DNA of 64,000 nt from Gammaproteobacteria bacterium (lineage in GTDB: Bacteria > Pseudomonadota > Gammaproteobacteria > 21-64-14). Location: the NCBI GenBank assembly GCA_027013145.1, contig JALUXX010000053.1:62001-126000 (forward strand), given 5' to 3'. The translations under genes and the position numbers were made by a program. A model generated the notes under the pieces. It saw nothing but the letters and a program-made list of their open reading frames with translations, ran no database searches and was not told the DNA's origin. Of the stretch, positions 33,580 through 42,999 are shown one piece after another (positions within the stretch are counted from its first letter, which is position 1; the number at the start of each line of letters is the position of its first letter).

Positions 33580-34770
33580 TTAGGCTGCGCTGCCGGCGAA
33601 GTGATTCAGCTTGCAGCCACTACCGGAATAGGTTCCGGACACACTTCCCGCACTATCCACCCAAGACCCGCTGAGCACCCCGCCCGCCTTATCCAACGTG
33701 CCGGTAATGACAGTCCCGTCGGAGGCTTTTGCGGATAGCGTGGTTCCCGAAAGCGTGCCCGTCAGATTCAGCAATTCATCACCGGACACACTGTAGACTA
33801 CGCCGGTGATCTTGTCAGAGCCGTCGACATCGAAAGCGAAAAGGCCGAAGTCACCACCGCCGCTGAAGCGGCCCGTAAAGCGATAGGCCGCATTGATCAC
33901 TCCACCGATTCGATTTCCGGCAAATGTCCCGGAAGCGGAAAACGCCGTGCTATTCCAAGTACCACTGATCGCGTCGGGTCCGGCGAACCCGCCGTTGAAT
34001 GCCGCACCCGATGACGCATCGCTGCTGACGAAGGCGGCGCTTCGATCAAAGCTGACGGCCTCGGAACCGCTAAGCGACCGGAGAGATTTGTCAGTGTTGC
34101 TGAATGCAAAGCCCGCCAGTAAGCCGGTCTTCGCATCGATGAGCACACCGAACGGCCCGTTATCGTCACCGGAAAACGTCCCGCGGAACGCCCCCGAATG
34201 AACGCACCGCAACGTGGATTCCAGATGGGACTTCGCCGCCGACGGGTCCGGCAACGGATGCGGCGTCCCATCGACCGAGGCGGCGTCCGAAATGATCGAT
34301 GCCAGCTCGGCCCCCAGGTCAGCCGCATCGAACTTCACCGGTGCCCAGGTCCCGGCAATCTTTTGCACGGCCGGGGAGATCGTGATACCGTCCGTCGGAT
34401 CGCCGTTCTGATCCAACATCATCAAAAACCGTACGATGTTCTGCACTTGTACCGACTTGCTGCTACCCGCCGAGACGAGATCTATGGGAGTGAGCACGGA
34501 CTTGCCGGTAGCGGTACCGATCGTGACCCCGCCAACCGAAAATGTGACCGGTGTTCCGACTTCATACGTGAAGGCACCGTCCGGACCGGTGATCCCCGTC
34601 CGGCTGCCCGACACGTAACTCAGGCCCGAGACATTACTATCCTTTAGAATACCCGTTGCGGTAGCACCGCCCCCTGCGGGGTTACCGCCACCGCTCTCAC
34701 AGGCCGCCAAACCCGCCAATACTCCGACCGCACAACAGCGCATTGCGTTTTCGATACTCAGGATTTTCAT
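33580..34770 (-). CDS. Putative lipoprotein of unknown function
   Basis: A 396-residue exported protein with signal peptide and lipobox (VLAGLAAC at about 17-24), then a Gly/Ala linker. The first domain (about 40-195) contains GITGPDGAFTYEVGTPVTFS and a segment VQNIVRFLMMLDQNGDPTDG seen in several uncharacterised envelope lipoproteins. The second half (about 195-390) is Gly/Ser/Thr-rich and beta-repetitive (FRGTFSGDDNGPFGVLIDA, ISGTWNSTAFSASGTFAGN, LSGSWVDSAGSVSGTYSGSG). I do not recognise its function. Its GC content and codon use are visibly lower than neighbouring genes, and it is bracketed by repeat copies, suggesting acquisition. Confidence 0.7.
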   Translation of the reverse strand: MKILSIENAMRCCAVGVLAGLAACESGGGNPAGGGATATGILKDSNVSGLSYVSGSRTGITGPDGAFTYEVGTPVTFSVGGVTIGTATGKSVLTPIDLVSAGSSKSVQVQNIVRFLMMLDQNGDPTDGITISPAVQKIAGTWAPVKFDAADLGAELASIISDAASVDGTPHPLPDPSAAKSHLESTLRCVHSGAFRGTFSGDDNGPFGVLIDAKTGLLAGFAFSNTDKSLRSLSGSEAVSFDRSAAFVSSDASSGAAFNGGFAGPDAISGTWNSTAFSASGTFAGNRIGGVINAAYRFTGRFSGGGDFGLFAFDVDGSDKITGVVYSVSGDELLNLTGTLSGTTLSAKASDGTVITGTLDKAGGVLSGSWVDSAGSVSGTYSGSGCKLNHFAGSAA

Positions 34771-35290
34771 CGTTCAGCCCCTTGGGTCCATCATTAGAGT
34801 TGGCGACAGAAAAGGCGGTCTTGTATTTTCGACTGAGGATGCGCCGCATGCTGCCGCTTGCCGGTTCTCCGATAGGAACGCGATGCCTGCAACGCACGGA
34901 TGTGCGACCAACCGTTACGAAAAGCAGGTCTGTCGTTCGTCTCTTTATTAGAATTACGATGTTCGCAGTGCCGCGACGGACAGGCAATAAGCATTCCATC
35001 TATATTTTTAATATGTTTCTCAGATTGTTAACGATCATCGGTTGTAGTAATAACCATTACCTGTAAAAATACCTGACGCACAAAACAGCGGATTTACACC
35101 GATCGCTTACGTCGCTGGCGTCGAACCCCGGTCCAAGCGATTGGTTCCCCGCGACAAAGGGCGAAAATCATCATTCGCGGCTTGCGGCCTCAGTCCTGTA
35201 AAATTTATTGACAGTAATGCCATCCACCCAGGCGGACAACTTACCGGGGTCCGGTAACCACCCCTTATTGCCGGCACAAGGCGCCGGCAC
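34771..35290. other. AT-rich non-coding part of the repeat-bounded module
   Basis: About 520 bp with markedly lower GC than the rest, including ATTTTTAATATGTTT near 35003 and TTTATTGACAGTAAT near 35205. No frame has convincing protein character. The promoter of the lipoprotein gene is presumably here on the minus strand. The last 120 bp read on the minus strand as a short frame with protein-like residues, too little to call. Confidence 0.4.
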
Positions 35291-35312
35291 GGAAATAGGT
35301 AAACTGTCCCCG
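35291..35312. repeat. Solo copy of the GGGGACAG-type repeat arm
   Basis: This 22-bp segment is identical to the right-hand arm of the palindrome at 33471-33577 over GGAAATAGGTAAACTGTCCC, and ends about 45 bp before the CDF transporter start. Together with the palindrome it delimits a 1.8-kb module. Confidence 0.75.
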
Positions 35313-35356
35313 ACGGAGGGGACGATGACTGACCACGGCGTCGGCCGGGGCGGGCG

Positions 35357-36280
35357 GTGAGCGCCCCGCACGAACACGGGGACGAGGCCGGCCCCTACAC
35401 CGGGAGCGACCGGCGGCTGCTCGCGGCACTCGTGATCACCGCGACCTTCATGGTCGTGGAGGCCGCCGGCGGTTTCCTCGCCCACTCGCTGGCGCTGATT
35501 GCAGACGCCGGCCACATGCTCGCCGACAGCGCGTCGCTGTTGCTCGCCTGGTTCGCCGTGCGCGCGGCCCGGCGCCCGGCCGACGAGCGGCGCTCCTACG
35601 GTTACGAGCGTTTCCAGGTGCTGGCGGCGCTCATCAACGGCGTGACGCTCCTCGGTCTGAGCCTCTGGATCGTCGTCGAGGCCCTTCAGCGCCTGGTCAG
35701 CCCGCCCGAGGTGGCGGGCGCGATCATGGTGGTGATCGCCGCGATCGGGCTGGCAGTCAACGCCGGGATGTTCTGGCTGCTGCACCACGGCGATCACGAG
35801 GACCTCAATCTGCGCGCCGCGGTGCTGCATGTACTCGGCGACCTGCTCGGTTCCGGCGCCGCGGTGGCGGCGGGCGCCGTCATCCTCACCACCGGCTGGA
35901 TGCCGATCGACCCGCTCCTCTCGATCCTCGTCGCCGCGCTCATCCTGCGCAGCGCCTGGCGCCTCACGCGCGAGTCGGGGCACATCCTGCTCGAGGGGGT
36001 CCCTGGCGACGTGACCCCGAGCGCGCTCGGCGCCGCGGTGCTCGACGCCGTGCCCGAGGTGCGCGACGTGCATCATATCCATTCATGGTCGCTCACCGGA
36101 CGCCGCCCGATGGTCACGATGCATGCGCGCCTCTCCGAGGGCGCGGATTCCGAATCGACCCTGCGGGCGATCCACCAGGCGCTGGCGCAGCGGTTCGGAC
36201 TGCACCACGTGACCGTGCAGATCGAATTCGGGCACTGCACCGATGGTCGCGTCACCACGCCGGTGCATCGGCGCCGCTGA
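35357..36280 (+). CDS. CDF family cation efflux protein, CzcD/ZitB-like
   Basis: A 307-residue inner-membrane Zn2+ (or Co/Cd) proton antiporter. A His-containing N-terminal tail is followed by six transmembrane helices. The metal site is seen as ADAGHMLADSASLLLAW in helix 2 and HVLGDLLGSG in helix 5 (HxxxD), and a His-rich loop LLHHGDHEDLNL lies between helices 4 and 5. A C-terminal cytoplasmic ferredoxin-like domain follows (VRDVHHIHSWSLTGRRPMV). The GTG start at 35357 matches the family. There is no obvious partner gene; the RND operon follows about 200 bp later. Confidence 0.92.
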   Translation: MSAPHEHGDEAGPYTGSDRRLLAALVITATFMVVEAAGGFLAHSLALIADAGHMLADSASLLLAWFAVRAARRPADERRSYGYERFQVLAALINGVTLLGLSLWIVVEALQRLVSPPEVAGAIMVVIAAIGLAVNAGMFWLLHHGDHEDLNLRAAVLHVLGDLLGSGAAVAAGAVILTTGWMPIDPLLSILVAALILRSAWRLTRESGHILLEGVPGDVTPSALGAAVLDAVPEVRDVHHIHSWSLTGRRPMVTMHARLSEGADSESTLRAIHQALAQRFGLHHVTVQIEFGHCTDGRVTTPVHRRR

Positions 36281-36475
36281 CCGGCCCGGCGTCCGCGGTC
36301 CGCGTCACGCGGCGCCGATTGCCGCTCGGTCGCCTGCTCTGGTATCTTCCTGCCCGGTCGGAGTGCGTTCCGCACCGTTCCCGCAGCGCAACGCAACGGC
36401 GGCGGCGCCGCCCGGCCGACGCCCCTGTGTACTGCAGGCGCCCATCCCCCGGAATGCGAGGCGGAGCCCGGTACG

Positions 36476-38107
36476 TTGCCGAAGCCCGAACGACCGCCGA
36501 CACCCCGCCCCCGCGGCCTTGCGACTGCGCTGCCTCTCCGCGGCACCACGTCCCCGTCGGGTGCGCGGTTGAGACCGGTGCTCGTCTGCGCCGCTGCCCT
36601 GCTCGCCACCGGCTGCACGATCGGTCCACGCTACACGCCGCCCGGCAGCCCGCCGGTACAGCGCTACACCGCCGGGGCGCAACCCGCCCGGACCCCGGAC
36701 GCGGCGGGCACGTCGCAGCATTTCGCCTATGGGCGGGCGCTCACGGCTCAGTGGTGGACCTTGTTCCGCTCCCCGGCGCTGGACCGCCTGTTGCAGACGG
36801 CCCTGAAGAACAATCCGACGCTGGAGGGTGCGCAGGCGACGCTGCGCCAGGCGCAGGCGACCCTGCAGGCCGACGAAGGCGTCTTCTATCCCCAGGTCAG
36901 CGGCACCCTGGGCGTCAAGCGCCAGCGTTTTTCGGGCGCGGTATTCGGCGGCGGGGTGCCCTCGCGCATCTTCAATCTGTTCACCGGCAACGTGAACATC
37001 ACCTATTACCCCGATTTCTTCGGGGTCAACCGCCTCGTCTACCGCCAGCAGAACGCGCAGGTCGATTTCCAGCGCTTTCAGATGCAGGCCGCCTATCTGA
37101 CACTGGAGTCCAACGTCGTCACCCTCGCCATCACCGCGGCCGAGCTGCACGCACAGATCGATGCGACACGGGCGATCATCGCCGACCAGGCCGAGATCCT
37201 GGCGTTGACACAGCGCCGCTACGGTCTCGGTGCCGCGCCCTACCTCGACGTGGTCAGCCAGCGCAGCCAACTCGCCGCCGCGCGCGCCGCGCTCCCGCCG
37301 CTCGAGCAGCGCCTCGCACAGACGCGGCATCAACTGGCCGTTCTCGCGGGCGCGTATCCCGCGCAGTGGAAGGCGCATCCCTGGACGCTGACGGAGCTGC
37401 GCCTGCCCGAGAGTCTCCCGGTGACGCTGCCCTCGACGCTCGTACAACGCCGCCCGGACATCCGCGCCGCCGAGGCGCAGATGCGCGCGGCCAATGCACA
37501 GGTCGGGATCGACACCGCACGCATGTATCCGGTGGTCTCCCTGACGGCGAGCTTCGGCCAGGAGAGCGCGAAGACGGGCCGGTTCTTCAACTCCGCGGGC
37601 AACGTCTGGAACGTCGCCGCCGACCTGGCCCAGCCGCTGTTCCAGGGCGGCACCCTGCGCGCGCAGCGGCGCGCATCGCAGGAGGCCTACCGCGCGATGG
37701 CGGCGGACTACCGCAAGACGGTGCTCGGTGCCTTCGGCCAGGTCGCCGACGCCCTGCGGGCGGTGGAGAACGACGCGCGCACCCTGCAGGCGCAAGAGGC
37801 GGCACTGTCCTCCTCCCGCGAGGCGCTCAAGCTCGCACGCGCGCAGTACGCCGCCGGCGCGATCGACTATCTGCGCGTGCTCAACGCCCAGGTCGCCTAC
37901 GGCAACGCACGCATCGCGGCGCTGCAGGCACGGGCGCAGCGCCTGCGCGACAGCGCCGCGCTGTTCGCCGCGATCGGTGGCGGCTGGTGGCCGGGGGCCG
38001 CAAGCTCCCGCGCCGCCTCCGACAAGCCGACCGGGGCGCCAGCCGGCGCGCAGGGCGCTTCCACCGGCGCCGTTCACGAGGCGGCGGCCGACAGGAGAAC
38101 TCCATGA
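36476..38107 (+). CDS. RND efflux outer-membrane lipoprotein, NodT/OprM family
   Basis: The outer-membrane channel of a tripartite efflux pump. The product is up to 543 residues with lipobox ALLATGC (C about residue 47). Two OEP repeats follow, with WWTLFRSPALDRLLQTALKNN in the first and RRPDIRAAEAQMRAANAQVG and QPLFQGGTLRAQRRA in the second, all hallmarks of NodT. The start is uncertain: TTG at 36476, or an internal TTG near 36569 directly before the signal sequence. Its stop overlaps the adaptor ATG by 4 bp, so the three genes form one operon. Confidence 0.92.
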   Translation: MPKPERPPTPRPRGLATALPLRGTTSPSGARLRPVLVCAAALLATGCTIGPRYTPPGSPPVQRYTAGAQPARTPDAAGTSQHFAYGRALTAQWWTLFRSPALDRLLQTALKNNPTLEGAQATLRQAQATLQADEGVFYPQVSGTLGVKRQRFSGAVFGGGVPSRIFNLFTGNVNITYYPDFFGVNRLVYRQQNAQVDFQRFQMQAAYLTLESNVVTLAITAAELHAQIDATRAIIADQAEILALTQRRYGLGAAPYLDVVSQRSQLAAARAALPPLEQRLAQTRHQLAVLAGAYPAQWKAHPWTLTELRLPESLPVTLPSTLVQRRPDIRAAEAQMRAANAQVGIDTARMYPVVSLTASFGQESAKTGRFFNSAGNVWNVAADLAQPLFQGGTLRAQRRASQEAYRAMAADYRKTVLGAFGQVADALRAVENDARTLQAQEAALSSSREALKLARAQYAAGAIDYLRVLNAQVAYGNARIAALQARAQRLRDSAALFAAIGGGWWPGAASSRAASDKPTGAPAGAQGASTGAVHEAAADRRTP

Positions 38108-39222
38108 AGAAACGTCTGGCCCTCACCCTGCTGGTCCTCGCGGTCGTGTTCGGCGCGATCTTCGGCTGGAAGGCCTTCGTCGGCTACAAGATGCACGAGA
38201 TGTTCGCACATCGCGCCATGCCCCCGGCCGCCGTCTCCGTCGCCACGGCGCGGATGCAGGAATGGGCCCCGCAATTGCACTCCGTGGCGAGCCTCACGGC
38301 GGTTCAAGGCGTGGAGGTCTCGACCCCGCTGCCCGGCAAGGTCACCCGCATCCTGTTCCATTCCGGCCAGCGGGTGCACGCCGGGCGCCTGCTGGTCCAG
38401 ATCGACGACAGCAGCCAGCAGGCGCAACTGCGCCACGACCGCGCCCTGGCGCGGCTCGCGGCGATCAACCTCAAGCGCGCCAAGCGCCTGTTCGCGAACA
38501 AGGCCGCGAGCCGCGCCGACGTCGACACGGCGCAGGCGAACTACGAAGCCGCCCGCGCCCAGGTCGCCGCGGACCGGGCCGTGCTGCGCAAGCTTGCGGT
38601 GCGCGCACCCTTCACCGGCGTACTCGGTGTGCGTCAGGTCGACCTCGGCCAGTACGTCAACCCCGGTCAGGCCCTGGTATCGCTCCAGAGCTGGGATCCG
38701 CTGTACGTCGACTTCACGCTCCCGCAGCAATACCTGCCCGAGGTGCACACCGGCGACCGCGTAAGGCTGCGGGTGAACGCCTACCCGAAGACGACCTTCA
38801 CCGGCACGGTCCAGGCCATCGGCTCGCGCGTCGAGCCCACCACCCGGAATTTCCGCGTGCGGGCCCGGGTCCCCAATGCCGACCATCGTCTGCGCCCGGG
38901 CATGTTCGCCACCGTCACTCTGGTGCGCTCGGTTGCGCGCACGGTGCTCACGGTCCCGGTGACGGCGATCGCCTACAATACCTACGGCGATTACGTCTAT
39001 GTCGTGGAGAAGAAGCAGGAGGCCGGAAAGACGGTGCTGATCGCGCGCCAGCGCCTGGTCTCCGTCGGGCCGCAACGCGGCGGTCTGGTCGAGATCAGCA
39101 AGGGCCTGAAAGCCGGCGAGCGCGTGGTGAGTGCCGGACAGGTCAAGCTGCGTGACGGTTCGGTGATCGTGATCGGCGATGCCGGAGACAAGGGCGCGGG
39201 GCGGACCGATGCGTCTCACTGA
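38104..39222 (+). CDS. RND efflux periplasmic adaptor (membrane fusion protein)
   Basis: A 372-residue HlyD/AcrA-type adaptor anchored by an N-terminal transmembrane segment (about 4-24, LALTLLVLAVVFGAIFG). The lipoyl halves GKVTRILFHSGQRVHAGRLL and LAVRAPFTGVLGVRQVDLGQ flank a short alpha-hairpin, followed by beta-barrel and membrane-proximal domains (ending KAGERVVSAGQVKLRDGS). The short hairpin and sequence resemble MdtA/MexH-like or YegM-like adaptors rather than AcrA. The start overlaps the channel gene by 4 bp and the stop overlaps the pump gene by 14 bp. Confidence 0.94.
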   Translation: MKKRLALTLLVLAVVFGAIFGWKAFVGYKMHEMFAHRAMPPAAVSVATARMQEWAPQLHSVASLTAVQGVEVSTPLPGKVTRILFHSGQRVHAGRLLVQIDDSSQQAQLRHDRALARLAAINLKRAKRLFANKAASRADVDTAQANYEAARAQVAADRAVLRKLAVRAPFTGVLGVRQVDLGQYVNPGQALVSLQSWDPLYVDFTLPQQYLPEVHTGDRVRLRVNAYPKTTFTGTVQAIGSRVEPTTRNFRVRARVPNADHRLRPGMFATVTLVRSVARTVLTVPVTAIAYNTYGDYVYVVEKKQEAGKTVLIARQRLVSVGPQRGGLVEISKGLKAGERVVSAGQVKLRDGSVIVIGDAGDKGAGRTDASH

Positions 39223-42200
39223 CCTCTTCATCCGCAGGCCCGTTCTCGCGGTCTCGCTCAACCTCGTCATCCTGCTCCTCGGGGTGCGCGCGTTCCTCGA
39301 CATGACGGTGCGCGAGTACCCGAAGCTCACCAACACGGTCATCACCGTCACCACGTCCTATCCCGGTGCCAGCCCGAGCACCGTACAGGGTTTCGTCACC
39401 ACGATCCTGGAGAAGGCGATCGCCAGCGCCCCGGACATCGACTACATGACCTCGACGAGTTCGCAGAGCGTGTCGGCCATCCAGGTCTACATGAAGCTCA
39501 ACAGCGATCCCAACGCGGCCCTGACGCAGGTGATCTCGAAGGTCAATCAGGTCCGCAACCAGCTCCCGCCGGAGAGCGAATCCCCCGTCGTCAAGGAGAC
39601 CGAGGGCAGCTCCACGGCGCTCATGTATCTGGCCTTCTACAGCAAGACCATGAGCTCCGAGCAGATCGCGGACTATCTGAACCGCGTCATCCAGCCGAAA
39701 ATCCAGGGCGTGGCGGGCGTCGGGCAGGCGCAGATCCTCCCCGCCGGCTCCGGCAACGGCAACACCTTCGCCATGCGCGCCTGGCTCGATCCGCAGAAGA
39801 TGGCGGCCCTGGGGATCACCCCGGCCGAAGTCGCCCAGGCCCTCGCCTCCAACGACCTCGTCTCCGCGGTCGGCCGCACCAAGGGACCCAACGTCGCGAT
39901 GACGATTCGCGCGACCACCAGCCTCCACTCGGTGAAGGCGTTCCGAAGGCTCGTGGTGGCGCAGCGCGACGGAACCCAGATCCGCCTCGGTGACGTCGCC
40001 GACGTCGAACTCGGCGCCGAGGACTACAACCAGTCCGTCTATTTCAAGGGCCAGCCGGCCACGTTCATCGGCGTGACCCCGACGCCCTCGGCCAACGCCC
40101 TGGCGGTCGCCGACGGCGTGCACAAGGTCTTCCACGAGATCCAGACCGAGCTTCCGCCGGGACTCCATGCCGGTATTCCCTATGACGGCAGCGTCTTCAT
40201 CCGCGCCTCCATCCACGAGGTCGCCGACACCATCCTCATCACCCTCGGCGTGGTGGTACTGGTGATCTACCTGTTCCTCGGCTCGTTCCGATCGCTGCTC
40301 ATCCCGGCGGTGGCCATACCGCTGTCGATCATCGGGGCGGGACTGATCATGCTCGCCCTCGGCTACACGCTTAACCTGATGACCCTGCTCGCGATCGTGC
40401 TGGCCATCGGGCTGGTGGTCGACGACGCCATCATCGTGGTGGAAAACATCCACCGCCACATCGAAGAGGGTCGTTCGCCGCTCGACGCGGCGATCCTCAG
40501 CGCGCGCGAGTTGACCCTGCCGATCGTGGTCATGTCCACCACTTTGATCGCGGTCTTCGCCCCCATCGGGTTCATGGGAGGACTGGTCGGCAACTTGTTC
40601 AGCGAGTTCGCCTTCACGCTCGCCGCCAGCGTCCTCATCTCGATGGTGGTCGCGCTGACCCTGTCGCCCGTCATGGGCTCGCGTGTGCTGCGCCACACCC
40701 CGCCGCGCGGCTTCAGCCATTTCCTCGACCGGACCTTCGACCGGCTGCGCGCCCGCTACATGCGCTCGCTGCACGGGGTGCTGAACTACCGCCCCATCGT
40801 CCTGGTCTTCTCCGCCGTGATTCTGGTGAGCATCTTCTTCCTGTTCACGAGCACCCGCCACGAACTCGCCCCCACCGAGGACCAGGGCATCCTGTTCGCC
40901 CAAGGCAAGGGCCCGCCGACCGCCACCCTGCACTACCTGGAACGCTATTCCAAGCAGATGCTGAACATCTTCGACTCCTTCCCCGAGGAGCACATGACCT
41001 TCCTCGTCAACGGGATCGCCCCCGGCGGGGGCGCCGGCAACAACAGCGTGTTCGGCGGCATGCTGCTCAAACCCTGGGGCGAACGCAAGCGCTCGCAGAT
41101 GCAGATCCAGCCGCTGCTGCAGAAGAAGCTCAACACCATCGTCGGCCTGAAGGCGGTCGCCTTCACGCGGCCTTCGGTCCCCGGCTCCGCCGGCGGCCTG
41201 CCGATCCAGTTCGTCGTCAAGGCAAATGCCGATTACGGGGAAATCAATGCCGTCGCTAACCGCCTCATCGGGCGCGCCATGCACAGCGGGATGTTCATGT
41301 TCCTGGACAAGGACCTCAAATTCGACAATCCCGAAGTCGTGATGCACATCGACCGCCCCATGGCGGCGACCCTTGGCCTGACCATGCGCGATATCACCAA
41401 CAACCTGCAGCCGCTGCTCGGCGGCAACTACATCAACCGCTTCAGCATGGCGGGGCAGAGCTACAAGGTCATCCCGCAGGTACCCGACCGCTTCCGCGCC
41501 GACCCCGATCTGCTCAAGCGCTACTATATTCGCACAGGCTCCGGATCGCTGGTGCCGCTGTCGACCGTCGTCTCGCTGCATACGGAGGTGCAGCCGGACT
41601 ACCTTCCGCAGTTCCAGCAGCTCAACTCCGCGACCATCCTCGGCGTGATGATGCCGGGTGTCACCATCGGCCAGGCCCTCAACTATCTTCGGGACACGGC
41701 GAAGAAGATCTTTCCGCCGGGGTTCGAGGTGGATTACGCCAGCGTCTCACGCCAGTTCATGCAGCAGGGCAGCTCCGCACTCGTCAGCTTCGCGCTGGCG
41801 ATCATCCTGGTCTACCTGCTGCTGGCCGCGCAGTTCGAGAGCTTCCGCGACCCTCTGATCGTCATGACCACGGTGCCGATGTCGATCTGCGGCGCACTGA
41901 TCTTTCTGAGTATCGGACTCGCCTCCCTCAACATCTACACCCAGGTGGGCCTGCTGACCCTCATCGGCCTGATCACCAAGCAGGGAATCCTGATCGTGCA
42001 GTTCGCCAACGACCTGCAGCGCAACGAGGGGATCGGTCGGCGCGAGGCGGTGGAGCGCGCCTCCAGCGTTCGCCTGCGCCCGATCCTGATGACCACCGGC
42101 GCCATGGTCTTTGGCGTCATCCCCCTGCTCGTCGCCACGGGCCCCGGCGCGGTGAGCCGCTTCGACATGGGCCTGGTCATCGCCACCGGGCTGTCGATCG

Positions 42201-42307
42201 GCGCGCTGTTCTCGCTCTACGTGGTACCGACCTTCTACATGTACCTCGCGCGTGACCACGCGGCGGAGGCGGGAACCGCATCGGAACCGGCGCCCGATAC
42301 CCCGTGA
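39209..42307 (+). CDS. RND efflux transporter, HAE-1-like
   Basis: A 1032-residue inner-membrane proton-driven pump of the AcrB/MexB superfamily. It starts MRLTDLFIRRPVLAVSLNLV, with two halves of six transmembrane helices and two large periplasmic porter loops. The proton-relay aspartates are visible in LAIGLVVDDAIIVVENIHRH (TM4), and GLITKQGILIVQFANDLQ is the matching TM10 segment with the lysine. It is therefore a drug/organic type (HAE-1) pump rather than a CzcA metal pump, but the substrate cannot be predicted. ATG at 39209 is chosen since earlier in-frame codons lie inside the adaptor gene. It is the last gene of the operon. Confidence 0.95.
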   Translation: MRLTDLFIRRPVLAVSLNLVILLLGVRAFLDMTVREYPKLTNTVITVTTSYPGASPSTVQGFVTTILEKAIASAPDIDYMTSTSSQSVSAIQVYMKLNSDPNAALTQVISKVNQVRNQLPPESESPVVKETEGSSTALMYLAFYSKTMSSEQIADYLNRVIQPKIQGVAGVGQAQILPAGSGNGNTFAMRAWLDPQKMAALGITPAEVAQALASNDLVSAVGRTKGPNVAMTIRATTSLHSVKAFRRLVVAQRDGTQIRLGDVADVELGAEDYNQSVYFKGQPATFIGVTPTPSANALAVADGVHKVFHEIQTELPPGLHAGIPYDGSVFIRASIHEVADTILITLGVVVLVIYLFLGSFRSLLIPAVAIPLSIIGAGLIMLALGYTLNLMTLLAIVLAIGLVVDDAIIVVENIHRHIEEGRSPLDAAILSARELTLPIVVMSTTLIAVFAPIGFMGGLVGNLFSEFAFTLAASVLISMVVALTLSPVMGSRVLRHTPPRGFSHFLDRTFDRLRARYMRSLHGVLNYRPIVLVFSAVILVSIFFLFTSTRHELAPTEDQGILFAQGKGPPTATLHYLERYSKQMLNIFDSFPEEHMTFLVNGIAPGGGAGNNSVFGGMLLKPWGERKRSQMQIQPLLQKKLNTIVGLKAVAFTRPSVPGSAGGLPIQFVVKANADYGEINAVANRLIGRAMHSGMFMFLDKDLKFDNPEVVMHIDRPMAATLGLTMRDITNNLQPLLGGNYINRFSMAGQSYKVIPQVPDRFRADPDLLKRYYIRTGSGSLVPLSTVVSLHTEVQPDYLPQFQQLNSATILGVMMPGVTIGQALNYLRDTAKKIFPPGFEVDYASVSRQFMQQGSSALVSFALAIILVYLLLAAQFESFRDPLIVMTTVPMSICGALIFLSIGLASLNIYTQVGLLTLIGLITKQGILIVQFANDLQRNEGIGRREAVERASSVRLRPILMTTGAMVFGVIPLLVATGPGAVSRFDMGLVIATGLSIGALFSLYVVPTFYMYLARDHAAEAGTASEPAPDTP

Positions 42308-42357
42308 CGCCCCCGCGCGCCCTGTTGAGACTTGCGCAGACTCCTGGCGGCCGTCCC

Positions 42358-42519
42358 GTAGCCCGAATGCAGGCCGCAGACCGGAATCCGGGACTCCCGG
42401 TGCCGAAAGAAACTCCCGACCCCGGATTCCGCTGCGCTCCATTCCGGCTACATAACCGACCCGATTCGATATCGATCTGATGTAGCCCGGATGCAGGCCC
42501 GGCGGGCCGAAATCCGGGG
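42358..42519. repeat. Two units of the GTAGCCCGGATGCAGGCC-type dispersed palindrome
   Basis: Unit A (42358-42451) runs from GTAGCCCGAATGCAGGCC through CGGAATCCGGGA to an inverted half, CCCCGGATTCCGCTGCGCTC, ending GGCTAC. Unit B (42482-42519) is a half unit, GTAGCCCGGATGCAGGCC to AATCCGGGG. A third complete unit is at 59512-59585. The motif is a familiar interspersed palindrome in gamma- and betaproteobacterial genomes; it carries no gene. Confidence 0.75.
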
Positions 42520-42565
42520 AACGCGGCGGCCTGCTCGTCGCCACCGGTCCGAGCACGACCCCACC

Positions 42566-42591
42566 GGATCAGGCGCTTCCGTGCTTGATTC
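42566..42591. repeat. Short imperfect palindrome, copy 2 of a dispersed hairpin element
   Basis: A 26-bp element GGATCAGGCGC, TTCC, GTGCTTGATTC, related (19/26) to the one at 25630-25655. Here it follows the GTAGCCC-type repeats in the gap after the RND operon. Confidence 0.5.
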
Positions 42592-42999
42592 GCATGCGGG
42601 AATCGACCTGACACCGCATCCGTCTTCATTTTTTTGGTCGCCTCCGCTACGGTTTGAGGCGTAGTTGTCCCTACTCCGTCTGTCGTACATCCAACGATAC
42701 GCTCGCTGCCTAACCCCGGTTTGTGCACGTCGATCCCGACATCGAAACGGACGACCGGCGTTGCCCCCACCCCTTGCGCCGCACCGTCGTCCACCGGCGT
42801 GACACCACTCGACGTTCGTTCCGCAGGTCCGTGTACCACTGGTTCATTGTGCGTTTTCGTACATACCCAAACAGCTTCTCGCGGTATCGTTTTTTCGGAC
42901 TCGACCCCAGGCCGTGTCCCTACAAGAACGAACGAGGCGGCCCTTGCAACAGCGCAGACCAGGGCCCTTCCTCAGGAAGCACCGCAGGAGGGAACGCGG
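42592..42999. other. Porin upstream region without recognised genes
   Basis: About 400 bp between the repeats and the porin start. Frames across it show no conserved protein. Several T-rich stretches (TTCATTTTTTTGG near 42628, GTATCGTTTTTTCGG near 42884) could be promoter or terminator parts, but none forms a clear hairpin or a -35/-10 pair. The porin ribosome-binding site CAGGAGGG lies at the right end (42985-42992). Confidence 0.35.

Noticed and set aside
34697-34999. Short minus-strand frame in the AT-rich module
   Set aside because: It overlaps the N-terminus of the lipoprotein gene, has no ribosome-binding site and no conserved features.
35171-35312. C-terminal fragment of a disrupted gene on the minus strand
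   Set aside because: About 45 codons look protein-like, but the frame runs into the repeat arm and no family can be recognised, so it may be chance.
39143-41581. An 812-codon minus-strand frame opposite the RND transporter
   Set aside because: It is antisense to a gene with complete RND motifs, and its His/Asp/Glu/Gly-rich composition is a codon-shadow effect.
42841-42855. Sigma-54 promoter upstream of the porin (TGGTTCATTGTGC)
   Set aside because: The GG and GC dinucleotides are separated by 8 bp instead of the required 10.
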